Shown here: one piece after another, positions 1 to 8,675 of the stretch
How positions within the stretch are numbered: position 1 is the first letter of the stretch
Layout of the letters: every line of letters begins with the position of its first letter
Origin: Pseudomonas sp. 30_B
Lineage (GTDB): Bacteria; Pseudomonadota; Gammaproteobacteria; Pseudomonadales; Pseudomonadaceae
DNA: 64,000 nucleotides
Direction: 5' to 3'
NCBI RefSeq assembly: GCF_017491605.1
Contig: NZ_JAFGYY010000007.1
Span: 218,896-282,895 of the forward strand
Program-made: the position numbers and the translations under genes
Notes under the pieces: generated by a model
The model's database searches: none
What the model saw: the letters and a program-made list of their open reading frames with translations, nothing else
What the model was told of the DNA's origin: nothing

Positions 1-828
1 ATCCAGGGCAGCCATCTGATCGTGCCGCGCCTGTACGAGGGCGAGCATGCCTACATCCTGCAGAACGAAGACCGCCGCATCGTCTTTGCCATTCCCTACC
101 TGCAGCGCTTCACCCTGATCGGCACCACCGACCGCGAATACCAGGGCGACCCGGCGCAAATCCGCATCAGCGAGGAAGAAACCGATTACCTGTTGAACGT
201 CGTCAATGCCCACTTCAAGCGCCAGCTCGGCCGCGCGGACATCCTGCGCAGCTTCTCCGGAGTACGCCCGCTGTGCGACGACGAATCCGACGATCCTTCC
301 GCCGTCACCCGCGACTACACCCTGGCGCTGGACAACACGCCCGGCGAAGCCCCGCTGCTCTCGGTGTTCGGCGGCAAGCTGACCACCTACCGCAAGCTCG
401 CCGAAGCCGCGCTGGAACAACTGGCGCCCCACTTCGTCGGCGTCATGGGCCCACGCTGGACCGCCAGCGCCCCGCTGCCCGGCGGCGAAGCGATGGTCAG
501 CGTCGAGGACCTCGCCGTGCAGTTGATGGAACACCTGCGCCAGCTCGACCCGGCCCTCGCCCGGCGTTGGGCCAGCACCTACGGCAGCCGCGTGTGGAAA
601 CTGCTGGACGGCGCCGCCAACCTCAGCGAACTGGGCGAACACCTGGGCGGCGGGCTCTACGCCCGCGAAGTGGAATACCTGTGCCGCGAAGAGTGGGCGC
701 GCGACGCCGAAGACATCCTCTGGCGGCGCACCAAGCTCGGCCTGTTCCTCACGGCCCGGCAGCAGGAGCGGCTGGAGCAGTTCCTGCACAGCGAAAGCCC
801 GCTGGAACCGAGCACGCAGGTGGCCTGA
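1..828 (+). CDS. glpD: Glycerol-3-phosphate dehydrogenase, C-terminal part (cut by window edge)
   Basis: This is the last 275 codons of aerobic glycerol-3-phosphate dehydrogenase, the FAD-dependent membrane-associated enzyme that oxidises glycerol-3-phosphate to dihydroxyacetone phosphate and passes electrons to quinone. The frame is open from base 1, so the FAD-binding N-terminus lies outside the window. The visible part has family hallmarks: GSHLIVPRLY at the start, FAIPYLQRFTLIGTTD, then FSGVRPLCDD, and GGKLTTYRKLAE. The C-terminal helical DAO domain follows. Only 12 bases separate its stop from the convergent RpiR gene. Identification is firm; the missing N-terminus cannot be judged. Confidence 0.95.
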   Translation: MQGSHLIVPRLYEGEHAYILQNEDRRIVFAIPYLQRFTLIGTTDREYQGDPAQIRISEEETDYLLNVVNAHFKRQLGRADILRSFSGVRPLCDDESDDPSAVTRDYTLALDNTPGEAPLLSVFGGKLTTYRKLAEAALEQLAPHFVGVMGPRWTASAPLPGGEAMVSVEDLAVQLMEHLRQLDPALARRWASTYGSRVWKLLDGAANLSELGEHLGGGLYAREVEYLCREEWARDAEDILWRRTKLGLFLTARQQERLEQFLHSESPLEPSTQVA

Positions 829-840
829 TAGCCCGTCGCC

Positions 841-1743
841 TCAGAGCGACGCGTTCAGCTCGCTGATCAGCTCTTCGCGCTGGCGCAGCGACTCCAGCGC
901 GCTTTCCCCCAACCGCCCCGCCACTTCGCTGAGCAGCCCCTGCGCCAGCAGCATGAAGGCGCACATGCTGTTGCTGTAGAACAGGCTGTGGTTCGGCACG
1001 TAGAAACTATGGCGCGCCACCTTCGCCAGCGGTGAGCTGGACGAATCGGTCAGGGCCACCACTTCGATGCCATGGCGCGCGGCGACTTCCGCCGTGGCCA
1101 GCACACTGGGCGTATAGGGGAAGCAACTGGCGACCACCAGCACATCGCCGGCATCCAGTTGCGCCAGGGCATCGGCCACACCCTGGCGACTTGCGTCCAG
1201 CGCGGCCACGTCCTGGCGCAACATGCCCAGGCCGTAGGACATGAACAGCGCCAGCGAGGTGAACTGGCGCATGCCGTGGATGCGAACGCGGCGGGCGCTG
1301 GCCAGCAGTTCCACCACGCGGGCGAAGACTTCCGGCTCGACCTGCTCGATCATCCCGGCGATGTTGGTGCTTTCCTGCCGGCCCAGGCGGGTCAGGCGCG
1401 ACAGCGTGGTGTCCGCCGGGGTCAGCAGCAGGCGCGAAGCCTGGTCGCTGTAGAAGCTCTTGCCTTCGGTCAGCTCGCGGCGGAACACGTCCTGGAACTT
1501 GCTGAAGCCGCCGTAGCCCAGGCGCTGGGCCAGGCGCGACAGCGTCGAGGCATTCACCCCGAGCTGTTCGGCCAGTTCGCTGATGGAGGACACCGCGGTA
1601 CGCTGCGGCGCCTCGATCAGCGCCGCCAGCACCCGCCGCGAGCTGCCGCCCAGGGAGATGTCCGTCTCGCCTCGCTCGATAGCCTCCAGCAGCTGCTTGA
1701 GGGCTCCCAGGTTATCGGGCAGTGCGGCGGGCGCTTGGGTCAT
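841..1743 (-). CDS. RpiR-family transcriptional regulator (HTH + SIS)
   Basis: A 300-residue regulator with an N-terminal HTH_6 domain (about residues 45-80, ISELAEQLGVNASTLSRLAQRLG) and a C-terminal SIS sugar-isomerase-like ligand-binding domain (about 145-275, with VVASCFPYTP and ALTDSSSSPLAK). RpiR proteins usually sense phosphorylated sugars, but here the gene is the last member of an operon for an amino-acid ABC transporter and a C45 hydrolase, so the ligand is more likely an amine or its product. The start was chosen at 1743, where ATGA overlaps the stop of the upstream hydrolase by 4 bases, giving translational coupling. It probably autoregulates its operon through the repeats in 5092-5279; that is inference. 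Confidence 0.88.
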   Translation of the reverse strand: MTQAPAALPDNLGALKQLLEAIERGETDISLGGSSRRVLAALIEAPQRTAVSSISELAEQLGVNASTLSRLAQRLGYGGFSKFQDVFRRELTEGKSFYSDQASRLLLTPADTTLSRLTRLGRQESTNIAGMIEQVEPEVFARVVELLASARRVRIHGMRQFTSLALFMSYGLGMLRQDVAALDASRQGVADALAQLDAGDVLVVASCFPYTPSVLATAEVAARHGIEVVALTDSSSSPLAKVARHSFYVPNHSLFYSNSMCAFMLLAQGLLSEVAGRLGESALESLRQREELISELNASL

Positions 1744-2798
1744 CGGGCAGGTCCGTTGGCGGATGAAGGGCGGATACTGCCGGCGGCCTCGACGTGCTGG
1801 ACGTCCGGCTGGCAGTAGACGCGCCATTCTACCGAGTTCGCCCCGATGCGAAATACGGCGGTGGCCAGGGTATTTTCCTCGTCCGGATCGTCCGCCGCGC
1901 GACGGTAGATCGGCAGCTCGGCATCGGCACCGTCGCGCAAGATCGACAGCGCACGCGCCTCGTCGAGCGTCCCGCCCGCATCGCCGAGCAACACATCGAC
2001 GCGTCGCTGGCGACTGTCGGAGCTGCCGGTGATGCGCTGGCCGAAGGCGTCCAGGCCGGCATCCAGCAGATGGTTGGAGTGCCCGCTGGGGCGCCTGACC
2101 TTGCGCACCATGACGCCGGATGAACAGGCTTCGACGCTCAGCAGATGACCTGAGCCGACCTGCCCGAGGGCATGGTGGAAGGCTCCGGCGCGACCTGCGC
2201 GGGACAACACTTCGACGGCCTCGTCCAGGCTGGCGCAATCCAGCACCGCACGGGCCAGCACCTGACGCGGCAGGCCGGTCGGGATGCTGCTCGGGCGGAT
2301 ATTGTTCACCGTGCTGACCAGCCCGGCGGCATTCACCGCGAAGGTGTGGCCGGGAATGGAGCCCGGATAGACGAAGCTGGTGAAGGCCATGCCCTGCTCG
2401 GGCGTTGCCTGCAGCACGCCACAGGCGCCATCGAGGGACGGCAGGCCGTCCTCGTTGTGGGCGATCAGCCAGCCGTCGGCGGTAGGACCGAACACCGTGG
2501 TGCAGCCATCCACGCTTTGCGGGCGGACGAAATCGCCCCGGCAGTTCCACAGGAAGACTTCCTCGACCGGCAATTCCAGGCCGTCGGCCAGACCACGGAT
2601 TTCCTCCCAGATGCGCGGGAAGTCCGCCTCAACCTGCGCCTGCATGGCCTGCGCCACATCGGAGCCGGCCAGGGCCGCCAGGCTCTGCCACAAGGGCAGC
2701 GGGCGCAGGCGCTGCTGCACCGCGTCGCGGCCGAAGCGGCCCAGGCCCAGGCCGATGTCGTAGGGGCTGCCGCCCAGATTCAGGGGTTGAAGGATCAT
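1740..2798 (-). CDS. C45-family autoproteolytic acyltransferase/hydrolase
   Basis: A 352-residue protein resembling the acyl-CoA:6-aminopenicillanic acid acyltransferase (peptidase C45) family of Ntn hydrolases. These are made as precursors that cleave themselves before a cysteine, which then becomes the amide-hydrolysing nucleophile. The expected Gly-Cys-Thr-Thr is at residues 98-101, so Cys99 is the predicted nucleophile, and AHNED at about 114-118 is another family motif. There is no signal peptide, so it acts in the cytoplasm after ABC-mediated uptake. It lies 9 bases downstream of the transporter ATPase gene and overlaps the RpiR gene. It likely cleaves an imported N-acyl or amide compound; the substrate is unknown. 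Confidence 0.85.
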   Translation of the reverse strand: MILQPLNLGGSPYDIGLGLGRFGRDAVQQRLRPLPLWQSLAALAGSDVAQAMQAQVEADFPRIWEEIRGLADGLELPVEEVFLWNCRGDFVRPQSVDGCTTVFGPTADGWLIAHNEDGLPSLDGACGVLQATPEQGMAFTSFVYPGSIPGHTFAVNAAGLVSTVNNIRPSSIPTGLPRQVLARAVLDCASLDEAVEVLSRAGRAGAFHHALGQVGSGHLLSVEACSSGVMVRKVRRPSGHSNHLLDAGLDAFGQRITGSSDSRQRRVDVLLGDAGGTLDEARALSILRDGADAELPIYRRAADDPDEENTLATAVFRIGANSVEWRVYCQPDVQHVEAAGSIRPSSANGPAR

Positions 2799-2807
2799 CG
2801 GCGCACC

Positions 2808-3526
<719 letters not shown>

Positions 3527-3530
<4 letters not shown>

Positions 3531-4183
3531 AGGATCTTCAGCCTCGATTCCATGCGCCGCAGCACGTAGCTCAATACCAGGGTGATGATCAGGTAGATCA
3601 CCGCCACCGCCGACCAGATTTCCATCGCGCGGAAGTTGCCGGCGATCACCTCCTGGCCCTGGCGGGTCAGTTCGGCGACGCCGATGACGATGAACAGCGA
3701 GGTGTCCTTGATGCTGACGATCCACTGGTTGCCCAGCGCCGGAATCATCCGACGGAAGGCCAGCGGCGCGATCACGTAGCGCAGCGTGTCGCGCCCGGAC
3801 AGCCCCAGCGCCAGCCCCGCCTCGCGGAAGCCCTTGTTCACCGAGAGCAGCGCGCCGCGGGTGATCTCGGCGATGTAGGCCCCGGAGTTGATCATGATGG
3901 TGACCACCGCCGCACTGAACGGATCGATGCGCACCGGGATCATCAGCGGCAAGGCGAAGTAGATGAACATCACCTGGACCATGATCGGCGTGCCACGGAT
4001 CAGCTCGACGAACAGCAGCGCCAGGCGGCTGCCGATGAAGCCGCCGTAGGCGCGGCCGACACCGGCCACCAGGCCGATCACCGCGCCGCCGATCAGGCCG
4101 AGGATGGATATCCACAGGGTCAGCCGGGCGCCCTCGAGCAGCACCGGCAACGCGTCCCAGATGGCGGACCATTGGAAATGCAT
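3527..4183 (-). CDS. Polar amino-acid ABC transporter permease (GlnP/HisM-like)
   Basis: A 218-residue inner-membrane permease of the His/Glu/Gln/Arg/opine family. About five hydrophobic segments are visible. The conserved EAA loop that docks the ATPase lies near residues 120-145 ([14 protein letters not shown]...[10 protein letters not shown]). Only one permease gene is present, so the transporter probably uses a homodimer. It is 16 bases downstream of the binding-protein gene and overlaps the ATPase gene, consistent with one transcript. The usual length for the family is about 220 residues. Confidence 0.94.
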
Positions 4184-4199
4184 GGATGCCTACCTCGTC

Positions 4200-4943
4200 T
4201 TATTTCGGGTCGGTGCCGAACCACTTGCGGTAGATCTGCGCATAGGTGCCGTTCTCGCGCAGCTTCTTCAGCGCGGCGTTCACCGGCTCACGCAGTTCGC
4301 TGCCCTTGGGGAAACCGATGCCGTACTGCTGGGCCATCATCTGCTCGCCCACGGCCTTCACCTGGCCGTCGCCGGCGGTCTTGATGTAGTAGAGGACGTT
4401 GGGGGTGTCGTGCATGGCGGCATCGACGCGGCCGGTGCGCAGCTCCAGGTAGGCGTTGTCGACGTTGGGGAACTGGCGCAGGTCGCCGGCCTTCAGATTG
4501 GCCTTGGCGTAGTCCGCCGCCGAGGTGCCGCTCTTCACCGCCAGGCTCTTGCCGGCGATGTCCGCGGAGCTCTTGATGCTGTCGTTGTCGGCCTTGACCA
4601 TCAGCAGGAAGCCGCTGTCGTAGTAGCCGTCGGAGAAATCGATGACCTGCTTGCGGTCTTCCTTGATGGTGATGCCGGCCAGGGCGGCATCGACGTTGCG
4701 GGTCTGCAGCGCGGGGATGATGCCGTTGAAGTCCATCGGCTTGAGCTGGTAGGTCACGCCCATTTCCTTGGCGATGGCTTCCCAGAGGTCGATGTCGAAG
4801 CCGACGTACTTGTCGCCCTGCTTGAACTCGAAGGGAACGAAGGCGGTGTCGGTGGCGATCAGCAGTTCCTTGTCGGCGGCCATCGAATGAGTGGCGGCGA
4901 GCAGGGACAGCGCGGCGAACGAGGCTTGAAGCAGCTTTTTCAT
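4200..4943 (-). CDS. Periplasmic amino-acid-binding protein of the ABC transporter
   Basis: A 247-residue solute-binding protein of family 3. A Sec signal peptide covers about residues 1-22 (hydrophobic core after MKKLL, cleavage after SMA). The mature part has the family signatures [26 protein letters not shown] and, near the C-terminus, [14 protein letters not shown]. The start at 4943 was preferred to an upstream in-frame ATG because it begins the signal peptide. It is the first gene of the leftward operon and so is nearest to the divergent control region. It resembles GlnH, but with a C45 hydrolase and an aminotransferase in the locus I infer an amine or modified amino acid as ligand. Confidence 0.93.
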   Translation of the reverse strand: MKKLLQASFAALSLLAATHSMAADKELLIATDTAFVPFEFKQGDKYVGFDIDLWEAIAKEMGVTYQLKPMDFNGIIPALQTRNVDAALAGITIKEDRKQVIDFSDGYYDSGFLLMVKADNDSIKSSADIAGKSLAVKSGTSAADYAKANLKAGDLRQFPNVDNAYLELRTGRVDAAMHDTPNVLYYIKTAGDGQVKAVGEQMMAQQYGIGFPKGSELREPVNAALKKLRENGTYAQIYRKWFGTDPK

Positions 4944-5298
4944 GCAGGACTTCCTCTTGCGGGACGGCGGGATGCGCCAGCCCTGAGGCCGGCGCGCATT
5001 AGCGGCAGTTCGATGCAACGGGCCAGGGCCCGGACTTTATTGTTTTAAGCGGCTAACCCAGATTCGGGGCTGCATGCACTTGAGTGCTTTCGTGCAAAAT
5101 AAACATGCAAATAAAATCATTGCAAGCATTTTTCGCTGACGTGCAAATCCGCCGAAACGACTTCAACTGCCCATTTCATGCGGATTAACGCTGAAACAGC
5201 GGGCCCCAGCGAACCAACCCCACCTTCCAGGTGCGCAAGAAAAATTTGCCAAGCGCAAAAATGCATTTAATATTTGCGCAAACTCCCTGGAGGTCACC
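4944..5298. promoter_or_regulatory. Divergent control region with repeated TGCAAA motifs and a GCGCAAA inverted repeat
   Basis: This 355-base non-coding stretch separates the leftward transporter operon from the rightward aminotransferase operon. It is AT-rich for this genome. TGCAAA occurs at 5093-5098, 5106-5111 and 5142-5147, with a near match (TGCAAG) at 5121. A perfect inverted repeat, GCGCAAA-N13-TTTGCGC, lies at 5253-5279, ending 19 bases before the aminotransferase ATG, with the ribosome site GGAGG between. These are plausible binding sites for the RpiR protein encoded in the locus. The motifs are seen directly; the protein that binds them is inference. Confidence 0.5.
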
Positions 5299-6627
5299 AT
5301 GAGCCACGTCCTGCACCGCAGCCTCACCCAGTCCTACCCCACGGCCGTTCGCGGCGATGGCGCCTACCTGATCGACAGCGAGGGCCGCCGCTACCTCGAC
5401 GCCAGCGGTGGCGCGGCGGTGTCCTGCCTGGGGCACAGCGATGCCGAGGTGATCGAGGCGGTGCGCCGGCAGATCGGCACCCTGGCCTATGCCCACACCT
5501 CCTTCTTCACCAGCCAGCCGATGGAAGAGCTGGCCGACTTCCTGATCGCCCGCGCCCCCGCCGGGATGCGCTCGGTGTACTTCGTCTCCGGTGGTTCGGA
5601 AGCGGTGGAGGCAGCACTCAAGCTGGCCCGCCAGTACTTCGTGGAGATCGGCCAGCCGCAGCGCACGCACCTGATCGCACGGCGCCAGAGCTACCACGGC
5701 AACACCCTCGGCGCCCTGGCCACCGGCGGCAACGCCTGGCGGCGCCAGCAGTTCCAGCCGCTGTTGATCGACGTCAGCCACGTCAGCCCCTGCTACGCCT
5801 ATCGCGGCCAGGCCGAGGGCGAAACACCGGAAGCCTACGGCGAACGCCTGGCCCGTGAACTGGAGACGGAAATCCTCAACCTGGGCGCGGACAAGGTCAT
5901 GGCCTTCGTCGCCGAACCGGTGGTGGGCGCCACCCTCGGCGCGGTGACCGCCGTGCCGGGCTACTTCAAGCGCGTGCGGGAAATCTGCGACCGCTACGGC
6001 GTGCTGCTGATCCTCGATGAAGTGATGTGCGGGATGGGCCGCACCGGCACGCTGTTCGCCGCCGAACAGGAAGGTATCAGCGCCGACCTCATCACCATCG
6101 CCAAGGGCCTGGGCGCCGGCTACCAGCCGATTGGCGCGACCCTGGTCAGCCAGCGTATCCACGACGCCATTGCCCAAGGCTCGGGCTTCTTCCAGCACGG
6201 CCACACCTACATCGGCCATGCCACGGCCTGCGCGGCCGCCCTGGCGGTGCAGAAGACCATCGAACAACGCGACCTCCTGCCGCGTGTGCGCGATCTCGGC
6301 GAGAAACTGCAGCAACGCTTGCGCAGCGTGCTGGGCGAGCATCCGAACATCGGCGATATCCGTGGTCGTGGGTTGTTCCAGGGCCTGGAGCTGGTGGCCG
6401 ACCGCGCCAGCAAAGCCCCCTTCCCCGCCGAGGCGAAACTGCACGCGCGGATCAAGAAGGCCGCCATGCAGGAGGGTTTGATGTGCTACCCCATGGGCGG
6501 CACCCTGGATGGCCGCAGCGGCGACCATATCCTCCTGGCCCCGCCCTTCATCCTCGAAGAGGCGCAGCTGGACGAACTGGTCGAGAAGCTGCAGCGCGCC
6601 ATCGTAAAAGCCGTCGGCAGCCTCTGA
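5299..6627 (+). CDS. Class III PLP-dependent aminotransferase
   Basis: A 442-residue pyridoxal-phosphate aminotransferase of the omega-amino-acid/diamine group (class III). The PLP-binding lysine is predicted at Lys269 (TIAKGLGAGY), the aspartate that contacts the pyridine nitrogen at Asp240 (LILDEV), and the phosphate-binding loop is VSGGSEA near residue 97. Length is normal for the class. GGAGG lies 5 bases before the ATG. The gene diverges from the transporter and C45 hydrolase operon, so the likely job is to transaminate the amine released by that hydrolase. Substrate class (beta-alanine, GABA, diamine, other) cannot be decided from sequence. Confidence 0.93.
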   Translation: MSHVLHRSLTQSYPTAVRGDGAYLIDSEGRRYLDASGGAAVSCLGHSDAEVIEAVRRQIGTLAYAHTSFFTSQPMEELADFLIARAPAGMRSVYFVSGGSEAVEAALKLARQYFVEIGQPQRTHLIARRQSYHGNTLGALATGGNAWRRQQFQPLLIDVSHVSPCYAYRGQAEGETPEAYGERLARELETEILNLGADKVMAFVAEPVVGATLGAVTAVPGYFKRVREICDRYGVLLILDEVMCGMGRTGTLFAAEQEGISADLITIAKGLGAGYQPIGATLVSQRIHDAIAQGSGFFQHGHTYIGHATACAAALAVQKTIEQRDLLPRVRDLGEKLQQRLRSVLGEHPNIGDIRGRGLFQGLELVADRASKAPFPAEAKLHARIKKAAMQEGLMCYPMGGTLDGRSGDHILLAPPFILEEAQLDELVEKLQRAIVKAVGSL

Positions 6628-6637
6628 GGGACTGAAC

Positions 6638-7201
6638 ATGAAGATCGATTCGCGCCTCACCCCGCTCACCGACGCGAACATGGACGATGAACAACGCCGC
6701 GTGCTCCAGGACATTCTCAGCGGCCCACGCGGCAACCTCGACGGCCCGTTCCTGGCCTGGGTGCACAGCCCCGGCCTTGCGGACAACGCGCAGAAACTCG
6801 GCGCCTTCTGTCGCTACGGCACACGCCTGGAGCTACGCCTGAGCGAACTGGCGATCCTGGTCACCGCCGCCTGGTGGCAATCCCAGGCGGAATGGCAGAT
6901 CCACGAACCCATCGCGCGCCAGGCGGGCATCAGCGACGAGGTGATCGAAGCCCTGCGCACCAACCGGACGCCGGATTTCGAACGGGACGACGAACGCCTG
7001 ATCCATCGCCTGGGCCGCTCGCTGTACGAGACTCGACGTATCGACCCAAGCTTGTACGAGGAGGCGACGGCCTGCTTCGGCGAGGCAGGCCTGGTGGAGC
7101 TGGTGGGGATTTTCGGCTACTACGCGCTGGTCGCCATGACGCTCAATGCTTTTGCCGTACGGCGCGGCACCGAGACACCGCTGCCATTCAGCGAGCCCTG
7201 A
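6638..7201 (+). CDS. Carboxymuconolactone decarboxylase-family protein
   Basis: A 187-residue all-helical protein of the AhpD/carboxymuconolactone decarboxylase fold. The core is SELAILVTAAWW followed by AEWQIHEPIA, where the Glu and His fit the CMD pattern; the CxxC redox pair of AhpD is absent, so a peroxidase role is unlikely. It starts 10 bases after the aminotransferase stop and surely shares its transcript. It may process the semialdehyde or keto product of the pathway, but functions in this family are diverse, so none is assigned. It ends 6 bases before the convergent PAS regulator gene. Confidence 0.88.
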   Translation: MKIDSRLTPLTDANMDDEQRRVLQDILSGPRGNLDGPFLAWVHSPGLADNAQKLGAFCRYGTRLELRLSELAILVTAAWWQSQAEWQIHEPIARQAGISDEVIEALRTNRTPDFERDDERLIHRLGRSLYETRRIDPSLYEEATACFGEAGLVELVGIFGYYALVAMTLNAFAVRRGTETPLPFSEP

Positions 7202-7207
7202 GGTTCT

Positions 7208-8293
7208 TCAGGCACGTTCGGCCAGAAGGGCCTCCAGCTCCGCGATGCGCGCCTGCAGGCGCTCGCGTTCGGCGCGCTCGGCGCTGATGTCTTCGAACAC
7301 GCTGATCAGGTGGTCGGGCATGCCGTCCTGGCGGCGGCGTTGCAGCGAGGTGCGCACGCGCACCCAGACGTACTCGCCGTCGCGCCGACGCACACGTTTT
7401 TCCACCACGTAGCGGTCGAAACGGCCGGCCAGCAACTGGCGCAGCAGTTCGAGATTCTTGCCCAGGTCATCCGGGTGGGTGAGCTCCTGGAAGGTCATGG
7501 CGTACAGCTCCAGCGGGCTGTAGCCGAGCAGTTCGCAGAGGCTGCCGTTGACCCGCTGCCAGCCGCCGTCCAGGCCGATGTAGGCCAGCGCACCCCAGGT
7601 CAGTTCGAAGATCGCGCGGAAGCGTTCCTCGCTGTTGCGCAGCGCTTCCTCGGTGATCATCCGCGCGGTGTTGTCCATGCTGATGCCGACCATCTTCACC
7701 GGCCGCCCCACGGCGTCCTGCACCACGGTGGCGCGGGAGGCGATCCAGCGCAGCGAGCCGTCGGGCTGGAAGATGCGGAAGTCGCACTCGCAGGTGCCGC
7801 CCTCGGCGATGCCGCGGTCGTACATGGCCTGCATCGCAGCGACGTCCTCCGGCGGCAGGTGGCGCCAGAAGTCCTTGTTGGAGGTGACCGGCCAGCCGTA
7901 GACCGCCTCGACGTTCGGCGAGTAGGTCACTTCGTCGGTGATCAGGTTCCATTCCCAGGTGACGATGCGCGCCCCTTCCTGGGCCAGCTTCATGCGCGCT
8001 TCGCTTTCCATGATCTCGGCGGTGTAGCGGCGGCGCAGGTCGGTCATCGGCAGTTCGATGGGCTCGGCCTGCTGCACGTCGCGCAGGGCTTCCTCGCCGT
8101 AGCGCAGCCAGATCCAGTTGACCTTGAGGAAGTCCGCCAGCTTGCGCAGGTTGTCGTAATCGATCTCGCCGCCCTTGGTCCACTTGTGCACCGCGGTACG
8201 CGAGATGCCCAGGGCCGTGCCCACTGCCTGCAGGGTCAGCTTGTGGAGTTCGAGCAATTCCTTGAGACGGAAGGCGAAGCTGTTTTCCTGCAT
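7208..8293 (-). CDS. HTH (Cro/CI-type) regulator with two PAS domains
   Basis: A 361-residue protein with an uncommon layout. Residues 1-75 form a Cro/CI-like helix-turn-helix with the dimer-like C-terminal segment (KLTLQAVGTALGISRTAVHKW, then LADFLKVNWIWLRYGEE). Two PAS_3/PAC units follow, at about 100-220 (EWNLITDEVTYSPN...YGWP) and 225-345 (LTWGALAYIGLDGGWQRVNG...). The C-terminus ends in a short coiled coil (AERERLQARIAELEALLAE). No GGDEF, EAL or kinase domain is present, so it appears to be a one-component transcription factor sensing a ligand or redox state. The start at 8293 is the one that opens the HTH domain; a longer in-frame start would add an uncharged, repeat-derived tail. Confidence 0.8.
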   Translation of the reverse strand: MQENSFAFRLKELLELHKLTLQAVGTALGISRTAVHKWTKGGEIDYDNLRKLADFLKVNWIWLRYGEEALRDVQQAEPIELPMTDLRRRYTAEIMESEARMKLAQEGARIVTWEWNLITDEVTYSPNVEAVYGWPVTSNKDFWRHLPPEDVAAMQAMYDRGIAEGGTCECDFRIFQPDGSLRWIASRATVVQDAVGRPVKMVGISMDNTARMITEEALRNSEERFRAIFELTWGALAYIGLDGGWQRVNGSLCELLGYSPLELYAMTFQELTHPDDLGKNLELLRQLLAGRFDRYVVEKRVRRRDGEYVWVRVRTSLQRRRQDGMPDHLISVFEDISAERAERERLQARIAELEALLAERA

Positions 8294-8335
8294 GGAAGGC
8301 GTGGTCCCTGAAGGTCGTCGAGGACCGCAGTATAC

Positions 8336-8343
8336 ACAGCTGT
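8336..8343. promoter_or_regulatory. Candidate operator palindrome ahead of the PAS regulator
   Basis: ACAGCTGT is a perfect 8-base palindrome, set in TATACACAGCTGTAAAC, 43 bases upstream of the chosen start of the HTH-PAS regulator. Palindromes of this kind are typical targets of Cro/CI-type proteins, so autoregulation is a reasonable guess. Only the palindrome itself is observed. Confidence 0.3.
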
Positions 8344-8431
8344 AAACTGATGGATAACAGAGGCGTGATGGTTGCGGATGGATAGGGCGTAGCCCGGTCG
8401 GGCGCTCTTTCTCAGCACCGTGCCGGAGCAT

Positions 8432-8480
8432 CCCCCTCTCCCCCAGCCCTATCCCTCCGGGAGAGGGTTAGGGTGAGGGG
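8432..8480. repeat. Palindromic repeat, CCCTCTCC...GGAGAGGG family
   Basis: A GC-rich inverted repeat with arms around CCCTCTCCCC and the complementary GGGAGAGGG...GTGAGGGG. A second member of the same family is at 52291-52326. It belongs to the 382-base gene-free stretch 8294-8675, which otherwise holds the PAS regulator promoter and three REP sequences. Confidence 0.7.
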
Positions 8481-8485
8481 CTCTC

Positions 8486-8605
8486 GTAGGAGCGGACTCC
8501 GTCCGCGATCAGCCGGCAAGGCCAGTGTTGGGCGGGTTCGCGAGCAAGCTCGCTCCTACAGGTCTACGCCAGCGCTCTTCGTAGGAGCGAGCTTGCTCGC
8601 GAACC
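8486..8605. repeat. Cluster of three REP sequences
   Basis: Three Pseudomonas REP elements: 8486-8511 (GTAGGAGCGGACTCCGTCC variant), 8535-8559 in the opposite orientation (GCGAGCAAGCTCGCTCCTAC), and 8581-8605 (GTAGGAGCGAGCTTGCTCGC). The second and third form a head-to-head pair of the REPIN type. REP elements are mobilised by RAYT transposases encoded elsewhere in such genomes; none is in this window. They lie downstream of cntB and may protect or terminate that transcript. Confidence 0.85.
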
Positions 8606-8675
8606 GCACGGCACGAGGCCAATCGGGGACAAGGAACAAGGGCGTATGACGCTCGAGGTCATACGCCCTCACAGG

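Noticed and set aside
841..2550. Apparent fusion of RpiR with a long N-terminal extension
   Set aside because: The extension is the C45 gene read in another frame. The ATGA overlap at 1740-1743 gives the natural RpiR start.
5185..6786. 533-codon minus-strand frame opposite the aminotransferase gene
   Set aside because: Shadow of the aminotransferase; it would also cover the divergent promoter region.
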